Source: Serpentinimonas raichei
GTDB lineage: Bacteria; Pseudomonadota; Gammaproteobacteria; Burkholderiales; Burkholderiaceae_C
Length of the DNA stretch: 64,000 nucleotides
NCBI RefSeq assembly: GCF_000828895.1
Contig: NZ_AP014568.1
Location: 223,699-287,698 of the forward strand
Direction: 5' to 3'
Shown here piece by piece: positions 38,427 through 47,390 of the stretch (positions are counted from its first letter, which is position 1; the number at the start of each line of letters is the position of its first letter). The notes under the pieces are model-generated. The model saw nothing but the letters and a program-made list of their open reading frames with translations. It did no database searches and had not been told where the DNA came from. Both the position numbers and the translations under genes were made by a program.

Positions 38427-38444
38427 GTGCGCTGCGCAGCGCAC
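38427..38444. terminator. 18-bp perfect palindrome after the glycosyltransferase gene
   Basis: GTGCGCTGCGCAGCGCAC begins immediately after the glycosyltransferase stop. It can fold as a GC hairpin but has no T-run; it may be a weak terminator, an mRNA 3'-end stabiliser, or a chance GC palindrome. Confidence 0.4.
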
Positions 38445-39650
38445 TCAGGCGCTGCCCGGGCCCGTGCTGACCATGCGCAGCCACAAGGATTCGAATTGCT
38501 GCGCGATCTGGCCCCAGTCGAGGGCCTGGGCTCGCTCGCGGGCCGCCCGCCGCAGCGCCTCTGCGCGCACCGGCTGCGCCGCCAGTTGCCGCGCTTGCTC
38601 GATGAAGGCCGCCGCGTCGCCGAAGGGGGCCAGCAGGCCGTGGTGGCCCGAATCGATCAGCTCGGCTGCGGCGGCGTAGTCGTAGGCCAGCACCGCCAAG
38701 CCGCTGGCCATGGCCTCGGGGATGACGTTGCCGTAGGTTTCGGTCTGACTCGGAAACAGGAACACGTCGGCGCTGGCATAGTGGGTGGCCAGTTCGTCGC
38801 CGGTTTGCATGCCGCACAGCAGCGCGGCGGGTGCCAGCGCCTGCAACTGGCCGCGCGCCGGCCCGTCGCCCACCACCACCAGTTTGCAACCAGGCTGCAC
38901 CTGCTGCATGGCCGCATGGGCCTGCGCCAGCAAGACCAAGTTTTTTTCGGGGGCCAAACGACTCACGAACAGGGCCACGCAGTCGCGCTCGCCCACGCCC
39001 CACTGGGCACGCAAGGCCGCGCTGCGTTTGGCCGGATGAAAGCGCTGTGTGTCCACTCCGCGCCCGATCACCAGCAGGCGCTCGAAACCCAGCGCCTGCA
39101 GTTGCGCTTGCAATTCCACGGTGGGCACCAGGGTGCAGTCGGCGGTGTTGTGGAATTTGCGCAAATAGGCCGCGATCGGCTTTTGCAGCCACCCCACCCC
39201 ATAGTGGTGGCTGTAGGCGTGAAAATTGGTGTGGAAGTCGGTGCTCACCGGCAGCTTGAGCTTGCGCGCCGCTTGCAGCGCCGACCAGCCCAGCGGCCCC
39301 TCGGTGGCGATGTGCACCAGGTCGGGCCGACGCAGCGACCACAGCCGCAGCAAGGCGCTCTTGGCCGGCAGCCCGAAGCGGATCTGGGGGTAATTGGGGA
39401 TCGGCAGGCTGCGCATCAGCACCTGCTCCAAGCCCGTTTGCGCAGCAGGTTGTTCGGAGCGGGCTTGGCGTGGGCGCACCACTTGCAGGTCGTGCTGGCG
39501 CGCCTGCAAGCCCAGCACCAGCCGCTCCATGGTCAGCGCCACGCCGTTGATTTCCGGCGGGTAGGTTTCGCTCACCAGCGCTACCCGCAACGAGCGCGGC
39601 GTGCGCGGAAAGTCGTCGATCAGCAGCGGGAAGGGGTCCGGGGCGTTCAT
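38445..39650 (-). CDS. agt: Group 1 glycosyltransferase, Agt/MgtA-like glycolipid synthase
   Basis: GT4-type retaining glycosyltransferase of 401 residues. N-terminal LRVALVSETYPPEINGVALTMERLVLGL, then TEGPLGWSALQAARKLKLPVSTDFHTNFHAYS, and the nucleotide-sugar site FVSRLAPEKNLVLLAQAHAAM, LFPSQTETYGNVIPEAMASGLAVLAYD with the E-x7-E motif. This resembles SqdX, MgtA and the Agt enzymes that glycosylate diacylglycerol under phosphate limitation. Diacylglycerol would come from PlcP encoded in the same direction. I chose the ATG at 39650, just after the Pho-type promoter region; in-frame ATGs at 39674 and beyond overlap that region. The sugar donor cannot be read from the sequence. Confidence 0.78.
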   Translation of the reverse strand: MNAPDPFPLLIDDFPRTPRSLRVALVSETYPPEINGVALTMERLVLGLQARQHDLQVVRPRQARSEQPAAQTGLEQVLMRSLPIPNYPQIRFGLPAKSALLRLWSLRRPDLVHIATEGPLGWSALQAARKLKLPVSTDFHTNFHAYSHHYGVGWLQKPIAAYLRKFHNTADCTLVPTVELQAQLQALGFERLLVIGRGVDTQRFHPAKRSAALRAQWGVGERDCVALFVSRLAPEKNLVLLAQAHAAMQQVQPGCKLVVVGDGPARGQLQALAPAALLCGMQTGDELATHYASADVFLFPSQTETYGNVIPEAMASGLAVLAYDYAAAAELIDSGHHGLLAPFGDAAAFIEQARQLAAQPVRAEALRRAARERAQALDWGQIAQQFESLWLRMVSTGPGSA

Positions 39651-39683
39651 GTCCCCATGATCGATTGCCGCCATAACATCGGT

Positions 39684-39712
39684 GTGACAAATCCATGAAG
39701 AAGCCATGACGG
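39684..39712 (-). promoter_or_regulatory. Three Pho-box-like 7-mers facing agt-olsB-plcP
   Basis: On the minus strand CCGTCAT (39712-39706), TCTTCAT (39701-39695) and TTGTCAC (39690-39684) are separated by exactly 4 bases each, the 11-bp periodicity of PhoB sites (consensus CTGTCAT-N4-CTGTCAC). TGTTAT at 39678-39673 could be the -10. Confidence 0.65.
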
Positions 39713-39748
39713 GTTGGCTACGGGTTTGCGACAGGTGCGGAAAAGGAG

Positions 39749-39766
39749 GCGTCATGCTAGAGTCAT
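39749..39766 (+). promoter_or_regulatory. Pho-box-like direct repeat facing ugpBAECQ
   Basis: GCGTCAT (39749-39755), four bases, GAGTCAT (39760-39766): two GTCAT-containing 7-mers at 11-bp spacing, as in PhoB boxes. CATATT at 39775-39780 fits as the -10, about 80 bp before the ugpB start. Confidence 0.68.
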
Positions 39767-39860
39767 CAGATTGCCATATTGGGCAGGCAGAATTCGATGA
39801 ATAAGCTGGTCGTTGGGATCGGCTGCGTTCATACCGTCCTTGTTACAGGAGCACTTTCGC

Positions 39861-41189
39861 ATGGCCTTCAAAAAAACCCTGCTGGCGCTGACGCTGGCCC
39901 TAGGCGCAGTCGCCGCATCGGGCGTGGCGCAAGCGCGCACCGAAATCCAGATGTGGATGGGCCTGACCGGCCCCAACGGCGAGCTGCTGAGCCGCTTTGG
40001 TGAAGACTTCAACCGCAGCCAGACCGAGTACCGCGTGGTGGTCTCGTTCCGCGGTCAGTACCCCGAGCAGCGCGCCGCTGCCATGGCCGCTTTCCGCGCC
40101 GGCAACCCGCCGCACATCATGCAGATGTTCGACGCCGGTTCGGGCGACATGGTCCAGTCGCGCGGCGCCATCATCCCGGTGTCCGAGGTGTTCCAGCGCG
40201 CCGGCATCCCGTTCAACCCGGCCGACTTCATCGCCCCGGCGCGTGGTTACTACGGTCTGCCCAATGGCGATCTGCTCTCGATGCCCTTCAACGTCTCGAC
40301 CGCGGTGCTGTTCTACAACCAAGACGCCTTCCGCCGCGCCGGGCTGGACCCGAACCGGCCGCCGCGCACTTGGCCCGAAATGATCGCCGCCGCCAACCAG
40401 ATCCGCAGCACCGGCGCCGCCGAATGCGGCTTCACCACCACCTGGCTGGCCTGGATCATGCTCGAGCAGTTCAACGCCCGCCACAACCAACAGATCGGCA
40501 CCCTCAACAACGGCCGTGGCGGCGCGGGCACCGTCCTGACGGTCAACAACCCGCTCAACCAGCGCATGATCCAAACGCTGGTGGACTTGCAAGCCACGCG
40601 CGCCTTCTCCTACGGCGGGCGCTCGAACGACGCCGCCGCCAAGTTCATCAGCGGCCAGTGCGCCATGCTGCTGCAATCTTCTGGCGGTTTGGCCGCGATC
40701 CAGCGCGACGGCCGCTTCCAGCTCGCGACCGCGCAGTTGCCGCACTGGCCCGATGTGCAGGGTGCGCCCTTTGCCACCACCATCGGTGGCGCCTCGATGT
40801 GGGTGTTCAACGCCCCCAACCGCAGCGCCAACGAGCTGCGCGGCGTGGCCATGTTCCTCGACTTCCTGCGCTCCGACCGCGTGATGACCGAATGGGCCCG
40901 CACCACCGGCTTCCTGCCCGCCACCAACAGCTCCTTCCGCGCCATGCAGCAGGCCGGTTTCTTCACCCAGAACCCGGGCCGCGACGTGCCCATCCTGTCG
41001 CTCATCGAAGCGCGCCAAGGCGAGCACACCCAAGGCTATCGCTTTGGCCGCTGGACCGAAATCCGCGACATCTACCACGAAGAAGTCGAGCGCGCCCTGC
41101 AAGGCCGTCAGACCGCCGCCCAGGCGCTGATGAACTTCGAGCGCCGTGGCAACGCCCAACTGCGCGCCTTTGAGCGCTCGGTCAACTAA
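39861..41189 (+). CDS. ugpB: sn-Glycerol-3-phosphate ABC transporter, periplasmic binding protein
   Basis: 442-residue exported binding protein. Signal peptide at residues 1-25 (MAFKKTLLALTLALGAVAASGVAQA). Mature features typical of UgpB: TEIQMWMGLTGPNGELLSRFGEDFNRSQTEYRVVV, RGAIIPVSEVF, YYGLPNGDLLSMPFNVSTAVLFYNQDAFRRAGLDP, PRTWPEM and GGASMWVFNAPNRSANE. It binds glycerol-3-phosphate and glycerophosphodiesters for the permease encoded next. Start at 39861 is set by CAGGAGC; upstream codons lie in the promoter region. Confidence 0.94.
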   Translation: MAFKKTLLALTLALGAVAASGVAQARTEIQMWMGLTGPNGELLSRFGEDFNRSQTEYRVVVSFRGQYPEQRAAAMAAFRAGNPPHIMQMFDAGSGDMVQSRGAIIPVSEVFQRAGIPFNPADFIAPARGYYGLPNGDLLSMPFNVSTAVLFYNQDAFRRAGLDPNRPPRTWPEMIAAANQIRSTGAAECGFTTTWLAWIMLEQFNARHNQQIGTLNNGRGGAGTVLTVNNPLNQRMIQTLVDLQATRAFSYGGRSNDAAAKFISGQCAMLLQSSGGLAAIQRDGRFQLATAQLPHWPDVQGAPFATTIGGASMWVFNAPNRSANELRGVAMFLDFLRSDRVMTEWARTTGFLPATNSSFRAMQQAGFFTQNPGRDVPILSLIEARQGEHTQGYRFGRWTEIRDIYHEEVERALQGRQTAAQALMNFERRGNAQLRAFERSVN

Positions 41190-41267
41190 AGCCAGCCCAT
41201 TTCAGGCTGCATACCGTACCACCCGCCCCCTTGGGGCCCTTTGGGTGCCTTGGGGGCGGTTTAGCTT

Positions 41268-42152
41268 ATGCAAAGAAAAGTCATATTCCCCAACCGCTGG
41301 TTGCCCTACGCCTTGCTGGCCCCGCAACTGGTCGTTACGCTGATCTTCTTTATCTGGCCCAGCCTGCAAGCGCTGCTGATGGCCTTTCAGGAGCAGGACC
41401 CGTTCGGCCTGTCGGTGCGCTTCGTCGGCTTCGATAACTTTCGCACCGTGCTCACCGACCCGGCCTACTACGAGTCGCTCTGGCGCACCCTGCTCTTTGC
41501 CAGCGCCGTGACGCTGCTGGCCATGGTGCCCGCGCTGCTGCTGGCCTTGGCCGCCGACGCCCTGCTGCGTGCGCGCTCCGCCTACACCACCGCGCTCATG
41601 ATTCCCTACGCCATTGCGCCGGCCATAGCCGGGGTGCTGTGGCTGTTCATGTTCAACCCGGCCATCGGCGTGGTGGCCTACTGGGTGCAGGCGCTCGGGG
41701 TGGACTGGAACCCCACGCTTGACGGCAGCGACGCCATGCTGCTGGTCATCCTGGCCTCGGCTTGGAAGCAGGTGGCCTACAACTTCTTGTTCTTTTTGGC
41801 CGGCTTGCAGTCCATCCCTAAGTCGCTGCTGGAGGCGGCGGCCATCGACGGCGCCGGACCGTGGCGGCGCTTTCGCACCATCGTCTTTCCGCTGCTCTCG
41901 CCCACCACCTTCTTCTTGCTCGTGGTCGGCCTCGTCTATGCCTTTTTCGACACCTTTGGCGTGATCCACGCCGTCACGCAGGGCGGCCCGGCGGCGGCCA
42001 CCGAAACGCTGGTCTACAAGGTCTATACCGACGGCATGATCGCGCTCGACCTCGGCGGTTCGGCGGCGCAGTCGGTGCTGCTGATGCTGATGGTCATCGG
42101 CCTGACGCTGCTGCAGTTTCGCTTCCTCGAGCGCCGGGTGCATTACTCTTAA
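41268..42152 (+). CDS. ugpA: sn-Glycerol-3-phosphate ABC transporter, permease subunit A
   Basis: 294-residue inner-membrane permease with six hydrophobic segments (first at about residues 13-32). The EAA loop reads [34 protein letters not shown]. It pairs with UgpE. The N-terminus [34 protein letters not shown] is characteristic of UgpA. It lies 78 bp after ugpB. Confidence 0.95.
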   Translation: MQRKVIFPNRWLPYALLAPQLVVTLIFFIWPSLQALLMAFQEQDPFGLSVRFVGFDNFRTVLTDPAYYESLWRTLLFASAVTLLAMVPALLLALAADALLRARSAYTTALMIPYAIAPAIAGVLWLFMFNPAIGVVAYWVQALGVDWNPTLDGSDAMLLVILASAWKQVAYNFLFFLAGLQSIPKSLLEAAAIDGAGPWRRFRTIVFPLLSPTTFFLLVVGLVYAFFDTFGVIHAVTQGGPAAATETLVYKVYTDGMIALDLGGSAAQSVLLMLMVIGLTLLQFRFLERRVHYS

Positions 42153-42161
42153 AAACCGCGC

Positions 42162-43022
42162 ATGAACCACAGCCCCTCGCACACCCTGCCGGGCCAGTTT
42201 CTGGCCCACGCCGTGATCTGGATCGGCCTCGCCATCACGGCCTTGCCGCTCTACATCGCTTTCGTTGCTTCCACCCTCAGCAACCCCGAAATCGCCCAAG
42301 CCCCCATGCCCATGTTGCCCGGCGACCAGGCCTGGGAGAACTACAGCCGCGTGCTGATCGAGGGCATGCAAGGCAACTTCCTCTCGCCGCCGGTGTGGGT
42401 GATGCTGCTCAACAGCCTGATCATGGCGCTGGTGATCGCGGTCGGCAAAATCTCGGTCTCGCTGATCTCGGCTTACGCCGTGGTGTTTTTCCGCTTCCCC
42501 GGGCGCATGTTCTGCTTTTGGCTGATCTTCATCACGCTCATGCTGCCAGTCGAGGTGCGCATTTTGCCCACCTTCGAAGTCGTCACCCAGTTGGGCCTGC
42601 TCAACACCTACGCCGGCCTGACGCTGCCGCTTATCGCATCGGCTACCGCCACCTTGCTGCTGCGCCAGTTCTTCCTCACCCTGCCCGACGAGCTGGTGGA
42701 GGCCGCCAAGATGGACGGCGCCGGGCCGCTGCGCTTCTTCTGGGACGTGGTGCTGCCGCTCACGCGCACCCAGCTCGCGGCCCTGTTCGTGATCATGTTC
42801 GTCTATGGCTGGAACCAGTACCTGTGGCCGCTGCTGATCGTCACCGACCAAAACCTCGACACCATCGTGGTCGGCATCGCCAAGCAGATCGGCACCGGGG
42901 ATGCCGCCACCGACTGGAACGTGGTCATGGCCACCACCCTGCTGGCGCTGCTGCCGCCCGCGCTGGTGGTGCTGCTGATGCAGAAGTGGTTCGTCAAAGG
43001 GCTGGTGGACAGCGAAAAATAA
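42162..43022 (+). CDS. ugpE: sn-Glycerol-3-phosphate ABC transporter, permease subunit E
   Basis: 286-residue permease partner of UgpA, six hydrophobic segments. EAA loop [38 protein letters not shown]; UgpE-like [28 protein letters not shown] near the C-terminus. The start lies 9 bp after the ugpA stop, consistent with one mRNA. Confidence 0.95.
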   Translation: MNHSPSHTLPGQFLAHAVIWIGLAITALPLYIAFVASTLSNPEIAQAPMPMLPGDQAWENYSRVLIEGMQGNFLSPPVWVMLLNSLIMALVIAVGKISVSLISAYAVVFFRFPGRMFCFWLIFITLMLPVEVRILPTFEVVTQLGLLNTYAGLTLPLIASATATLLLRQFFLTLPDELVEAAKMDGAGPLRFFWDVVLPLTRTQLAALFVIMFVYGWNQYLWPLLIVTDQNLDTIVVGIAKQIGTGDAATDWNVVMATTLLALLPPALVVLLMQKWFVKGLVDSEK

Positions 43023-43041
43023 GCTCGAAAATGGAATTGAT

Positions 43042-44049
43042 ATGGCTGCGCTGACCCTCAAACAAGTCAAAAAAACCTACGGCATCGGCCCCACGGCGGT
43101 GCCTGTCATTCATGGTGTCGATGCCCAGATCGCCGATGGCGAGTTCGTCGTCATCGTCGGCCCCTCGGGCTGTGGCAAGAGCACCCTCCTGCGCATGGTA
43201 GCCGGCCTGGAGTCGATCACCGCAGGCGAGATCGCCATCGGCCCGCGCGTGGTCAACCAGGTCGAACCGGCCCAGCGCGACATCGCCATGGTGTTCCAGA
43301 ACTACGCCCTCTATCCGCACATGAGCGTGTTCGACAACATGTCGTATGGCTTGCGCATCCGCGGCCTGCCCGCAGCCGAGATCCGCCAGCGTGTGGACCA
43401 GGCGGCGCGCATTCTGGAGCTCTCGCACCTGCTGGAGCGCAAACCCGGCCACCTCTCGGGCGGGCAGCGCCAGCGCGTGGCCATGGGCCGCGCCATCGTG
43501 CGCCAGCCGCAGGTGTTTTTGTTCGACGAGCCGCTCTCCAACCTCGATGCCAAGCTGCGCGCCCAAACCCGGCTCGAAATCCAGAAGCTGCACCGCGAGC
43601 TCGGCATTACGTCGCTGTTCGTCACGCACGACCAGGTCGAGGCCATGACGCTGGCGCAGCGCATGATGGTGATGAACGCCGGCCGCGTGGAGCAGATGGG
43701 CACGCCGACCGAGGTCTATGAAAACCCGGCCAGCCTGTTCGTGGCCGGTTTCATGGGCGCGCCACCCATGAACCTGCTGCGCCACGCCAGCGGGGTGCGC
43801 CCCGGCACGGTGCTGGGCATACGGCCCGAGCATTTGCAGATCGGCGAGCAGGGCTGGGACACGGTGGTCGATTCGGTCGAGCTGCTCGGGGCCGAGCGCC
43901 TGATCCACGCCCGCTTGGGCGAAGAATTGCTCACCATCCGCGTCTCGGCGCAGCGCGCCATCCCCGACCTCGGCCAGGCGCTGCGGGTGCAGCCGCAGTC
44001 CGAGTTCATCATGACTTTCGACGCTGCCAGCGGGTTGCGCCGTACTTGA
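43042..44049 (+). CDS. ugpC: sn-Glycerol-3-phosphate ABC transporter, ATP-binding subunit
   Basis: 335-residue ATPase of the MalK/UgpC type. Walker [11 protein letters not shown]-loop [22 protein letters not shown], signature [14 protein letters not shown], Walker [17 protein letters not shown], switch [10 protein letters not shown], and a C-terminal OB/TOBE-type regulatory domain from about residue 235. The C-terminal domain of UgpC is known to respond to the phosphate-regulated cell state. Its TGA overlaps a possible TTG start of ugpQ. Confidence 0.96.
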   Translation: MAALTLKQVKKTYGIGPTAVPVIHGVDAQIADGEFVVIVGPSGCGKSTLLRMVAGLESITAGEIAIGPRVVNQVEPAQRDIAMVFQNYALYPHMSVFDNMSYGLRIRGLPAAEIRQRVDQAARILELSHLLERKPGHLSGGQRQRVAMGRAIVRQPQVFLFDEPLSNLDAKLRAQTRLEIQKLHRELGITSLFVTHDQVEAMTLAQRMMVMNAGRVEQMGTPTEVYENPASLFVAGFMGAPPMNLLRHASGVRPGTVLGIRPEHLQIGEQGWDTVVDSVELLGAERLIHARLGEELLTIRVSAQRAIPDLGQALRVQPQSEFIMTFDAASGLRRT

Positions 44050-44057
44050 AGCAGTCC

Positions 44058-44822
44058 ATGCAGCCCGATATGCAAGCCCAAGCCGCCTGGCCCTACCCGT
44101 TCTGGATCGCGCACCGTGGCGCGGGCAAGGAGCGGCCCGAAAACACGCTGATCGCGTTCGAGCACGGCAGCGCCTGCGGCTATGCCATGTTTGAGTGCGA
44201 CGTCAAGCTCAGCGCCGACGGCGTGCCCTTTTTGCTGCACGACGACACGCTGGACCGCACCACCAGAGGCCGCGGCCAGGCCGATGCGCTGCCTTGGGCC
44301 GAACTGGCGCAGCTCGACGCCGGCGGCTGGCACTCCGACGACTGTGCGGGTGAGCCCTTGCCTACGCTGGCCGATATCGCCGCTTATTGCCAGCAACAGG
44401 GCGCGGCGCTGAACATCGAAATCAAGCCCATGCCGGGGCAGGAGGCCGCCACCGGGCACGCGGTGGCGCTGGCGGCGCGCCAGCTCTGGCAGGGCCAGAC
44501 AGTGCCGCCGCTGCTCAGCTCGTTCCAGCCCGCTGCCTTGCAAGCGGCGCAGCAGGCCGCGCCCGAGTTGCCGCGTGCGCTGCTGCTCGAAACGCCTTGG
44601 TCAGGCTGGGCCGCCGTGGCGGCCGAGTTGCAGTGCGTGGCCATCGTGTTTCAGCAACGGCGCCTCGACGCGAGTCTGATGCAACAGGCGCGCGCCCAAG
44701 GCTGGCGCGTGCTGTGCTACACCGCCAACAGCGCCGCCGACGTGCAGCGCTTGCGTGCGCTGGGGGTCGATGGCATCATCACCGACGCCATGGGTTGGGC
44801 CCGCAGCCCTGCGCAGGCATAG
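44058..44822 (+). CDS. ugpQ: Glycerophosphodiester phosphodiesterase, cytoplasmic
   Basis: 254-residue TIM-barrel phosphodiesterase that hydrolyses imported glycerophosphodiesters to glycerol-3-phosphate and an alcohol. Catalytic motif [22 protein letters not shown] with HRGxxxxxPENT, metal-ligand [25 protein letters not shown], and EIKPMPGQE. No signal peptide, so it is cytosolic as in other ugp operons. I used the ATG at 44058; a TTG at 44046 overlapping the ugpC stop would add four residues and cannot be excluded. Confidence 0.95.
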   Translation: MQPDMQAQAAWPYPFWIAHRGAGKERPENTLIAFEHGSACGYAMFECDVKLSADGVPFLLHDDTLDRTTRGRGQADALPWAELAQLDAGGWHSDDCAGEPLPTLADIAAYCQQQGAALNIEIKPMPGQEAATGHAVALAARQLWQGQTVPPLLSSFQPAALQAAQQAAPELPRALLLETPWSGWAAVAAELQCVAIVFQQRRLDASLMQQARAQGWRVLCYTANSAADVQRLRALGVDGIITDAMGWARSPAQA

Positions 44823-44869
44823 CCGTTGGCAAGTGCGGCGGCACAGCCATTGGCGTATCATCGGCGCGC

Positions 44870-45670
44870 ATGAGCTTGCTGGCACTCGATGTAGGAAACA
44901 CCCGTCTGAAGTGGGCGCTCTACGAACGTCCCGCCATGGGTGCGCGCATGATCGCGCACGGGGTGCAGTTTCTGGAAAACATCGACAAACTCACCGAAGG
45001 CGACTGGATCAACCTGCGCCCGCCGCGCATGGTGCTGGGCAGTGTGGTGGCCTCCGACGCCATCAAGCGCCGGGTCGAGGCGCAGCTCGAGATCTGGGAC
45101 GCTGCCCCCGAGTGGGTGGTGCCCAGCGCCACCGAAGCCGGCCTGGTCAACGGCTACGACCACCCGGCGCGCCTTGGGGCCGACCGCTGGGTGGCCATGA
45201 TCGGGGCCCGTCAGCGCCTGCTGGCGCGCCAGCAACTGCGGCCCTGCGTGGTGGTGATGGTCGGCACCGCGGTCACGGTGGAGGCGATCGACACCGAGGG
45301 GCGCTTTCTGGGCGGCTGCATCCTGCCCGGGCACGGCATCATGCTGCGCGCGCTCGAATCCGGCACGGCCGGCTTGCATGTGCCCACTGGCGTGGTCAAG
45401 CCCTTCCCCACCAACACCAGCGACGCCCTCACCAGCGGCGGCACCTTTGCCATCGCCGGGGCGGTGCAGCGCATGGTCGATCAGCTGCGCCAGCACAGCG
45501 GCCTAGAGCCGGTTTGCCTCATGACCGGCGGCGCGGCCTGGAAAATGGCCCCCAGCATGACGGTGCCCTTCGAGCTGGTGGATACGCTCATTTTTGATGG
45601 CCTATTGGCCATCGCGCATCATCGGCTGGCCGAGCGCGCCAGCCAGCGTTTGGCCAACTCCACCCAGTAG
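44870..45670 (+). CDS. coaX: Type III pantothenate kinase
   Basis: 266-residue ASKHA-fold kinase phosphorylating pantothenate in CoA biosynthesis. Family landmarks: [14 protein letters not shown] at the N-terminus, [17 protein letters not shown] (G-x-D-R-W), [11 protein letters not shown] and [15 protein letters not shown]. It stands 47 bp after ugpQ without the birA gene that usually precedes it in Burkholderiales. Its last 52 bp overlap the 3' end of the convergent amidohydrolase gene. Confidence 0.95.
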   Translation: MSLLALDVGNTRLKWALYERPAMGARMIAHGVQFLENIDKLTEGDWINLRPPRMVLGSVVASDAIKRRVEAQLEIWDAAPEWVVPSATEAGLVNGYDHPARLGADRWVAMIGARQRLLARQQLRPCVVVMVGTAVTVEAIDTEGRFLGGCILPGHGIMLRALESGTAGLHVPTGVVKPFPTNTSDALTSGGTFAIAGAVQRMVDQLRQHSGLEPVCLMTGGAAWKMAPSMTVPFELVDTLIFDGLLAIAHHRLAERASQRLANSTQ

Positions 45671-46857
45671 CTGCCACCGAGCGGAATCAGCGCGTCGTTG
45701 AAGTCGTAGCGTGGGTTGTGCAGGGTGCAGGGTCCCACGTCGTGGCTGCCAGCAAGGCTGCCGGCGGCGTCGTGTTGGCCCCGGTGCGCGCCGTCGCCGT
45801 TACCGATGAAGGCATAGGCGCCGGGTTTGGCTTGCAGCATGTAGGCAAAATCTTCGGCGCCCATAGTGGGCTCTTGGTCCAGCACCTGCTCGGCGCCCAC
45901 CAAGTCTTGCATCACGCTGCGGGCAAAAGCCACCTCGTCGGGGCTGTTGACGGTGGGCGGGTAGTTGCGGTGAAATTCGAAATCGGTGCGCGCGCCAAAG
46001 GCCGCTGCGGTGTGGCTGCAGAGCTCGCGCATGCGGCGCTCGATCAGGTCCAGCACCTCGAGGCTGAAGGTGCGCACCGTGCCCTGCAGCACGCAGTGGT
46101 CCGGGATCACGTTGGTGGCCTCACCGGCATGAATCATGGTCACACTGATGACGCCCGCCTGCACTGGCTTGAGGTTGCGCGCCACGATGCTCTGAAAACC
46201 CTGCACCAACTGGCACGCCAGCAGCACCGGGTCGGTGCCTAGGTGCGGCATGGCGGCGTGGCAACCCTTGCCGTGCACGGTAATCTTGAATTCGTTGGAG
46301 GAGGCCATCACCGGCCCCGGGCTCAGCGCCAGCGTGCCCACCGGCAAGCCGGGCCAGTTGTGCAGCCCAAACACCGCCTGCACCGGGAAGCGCTCAAACA
46401 GTCCGTCGGCGATCATCTCGCGTGCGCCGCCGCCACCTTCTTCGGCCGGCTGAAAGATGAACACCACCGTGCCCTCGAAGTCGGGCTCGGCCGCCAAGCA
46501 CTGGGCTGCGGCCAGCAACATGGCGGTGTGGCCGTCGTGCCCGCAGGCGTGCATCTTGCCCGGGTACACGCTGGTGTGGGCAAAGGTGTTGAGCTCGGTC
46601 ATGGGCAGCGCGTCGAGGTCGGCGCGCAGACCCACGGCGCGGCCACAAGCGCCGCCATCGCGCCCGTGCAGCACCCCCACCACACCGGTGCGCCCCAAGC
46701 CGCGGTGCACCTCGATGCCCCACTGTTGCAGGCAGTCGGCCACCACGTCGGCACTGCGCCGCTCCTCGAAGCACAGCTCCGGGTGGGCGTGCAGGTCGCG
46801 CCGCAAGGTGGCCAGTTGCGCCGCACGGGCAAGAATGTAGGGGTGGAATTTGCTCAT
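45619..46857 (-). CDS. M20-family amidohydrolase (hippurate hydrolase-like)
   Basis: 412-residue zinc metallohydrolase of the HipO/N-acyl-amino-acid hydrolase group. Features: [15 protein letters not shown] at the N-terminus, [32 protein letters not shown] with metal-binding His/Asp, [21 protein letters not shown] with the catalytic Glu pair, and [22 protein letters not shown] near the C-terminus. The exact amide substrate is unknown. Its C-terminal codons overlap the 3' end of coaX by 52 bp, so the two transcripts must form antisense 3' ends. Confidence 0.9.
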   Translation of the reverse strand: MSKFHPYILARAAQLATLRRDLHAHPELCFEERRSADVVADCLQQWGIEVHRGLGRTGVVGVLHGRDGGACGRAVGLRADLDALPMTELNTFAHTSVYPGKMHACGHDGHTAMLLAAAQCLAAEPDFEGTVVFIFQPAEEGGGGAREMIADGLFERFPVQAVFGLHNWPGLPVGTLALSPGPVMASSNEFKITVHGKGCHAAMPHLGTDPVLLACQLVQGFQSIVARNLKPVQAGVISVTMIHAGEATNVIPDHCVLQGTVRTFSLEVLDLIERRMRELCSHTAAAFGARTDFEFHRNYPPTVNSPDEVAFARSVMQDLVGAEQVLDQEPTMGAEDFAYMLQAKPGAYAFIGNGDGAHRGQHDAAGSLAGSHDVGPCTLHNPRYDFNDALIPLGGSYWVELAKRWLARSASR

Positions 46858-46948
46858 GGGCTGCCTTCGGGCTTTACACAATGGGCCTATGGTAGCCAAT
46901 TGGCTGGGCCCGTGCCAGGCACGGCAGCAACCGCGCGCCCAGTGGGTT

Positions 46949-47206
46949 TTATTCCAAGCTGCCGATCAGATCGATATAGCGCCGCTTGGCCTCATCGGTG
47001 TCGGTGCCCTTGAGCGCCGTCCAAGCGTCCCACTTGGCGCGGCCCACCAGATCGGCAAAGCCGGGCTTGGTGCTGCTGTTGTCGCCCGCGCTGCCCTGCT
47101 TGTAGAGCGCGTAGAGTTTGAGCAAAGTGGCGTTGTCGGGCCGTTGCGTCAGCTCTTTGCTGGCGGCTACGGCGGCGTCGAATTCGGATTGCAGGGGGGT
47201 GTTCAT
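46949..47206 (-). CDS. Acyl-CoA-binding protein
   Basis: 85-residue four-helix acyl-CoA-binding protein. The sequence shows the ACBP pattern: LQSEFDAAVAASKELTQRPDNATLLKLYALYKQGSAGD followed by KPGFADLVGRAKWDAWTALKGTDTDEAKRRYIDLI, with the Tyr-Lys (LYALYKQ) and Lys-Trp (AKWDAW) that contact CoA and ligand. It binds long-chain acyl-CoA in the cytosol. A near-consensus promoter places the transcript start almost on the ATG, and no ribosome binding site is visible, so translation is likely leaderless. Confidence 0.93.
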   Translation of the reverse strand: MNTPLQSEFDAAVAASKELTQRPDNATLLKLYALYKQGSAGDNSSTKPGFADLVGRAKWDAWTALKGTDTDEAKRRYIDLIGSLE

Positions 47207-47213
47207 GCTGACA

Positions 47214-47242
47214 ATAGTACGATCGTTCGTGCTTTTTGTCAA
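47214..47242 (-). promoter_or_regulatory. Promoter of the acyl-CoA-binding protein gene with operator-like core
   Basis: On the minus strand TTGACA (47242-47237), 17-bp spacer, TACTAT (47219-47214), then ATG at 47206. The spacer carries ACGAACGATCGT with the palindrome ACGATCGT (47219-47226), reminiscent of TetR-family operators that control fatty-acid genes. The short distance predicts a leaderless mRNA. Confidence 0.62.
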
Positions 47243-47390
47243 CGCGTAAAACTCCAAAAATCGGGCTTCATAGGGCCAGGGTATCGGCCCCGTGGCAGGC
47301 AAAATCAGGCCGTCAAATCCGAGCAACGAGCCGGCTGGCGCGGGGCGCTTTGCAGCTATGATTTCGTGATAAATCTTAACTTGCAAATTC

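Noticed and set aside
38427..38444. 18-bp perfect palindrome as a regulator binding site
   Set aside because: It lies directly after a stop codon and is pure GC-rich alternation; a hairpin at a 3' end or chance is simpler.
37486..39696. Minus-strand open frame continuing far upstream of plcP, apparently giving a protein over 1000 residues
   Set aside because: The upstream part is the Arg/Gly/Ala-rich shadow of olsB and agt in another frame; family similarity begins only after the ATG at 37485.
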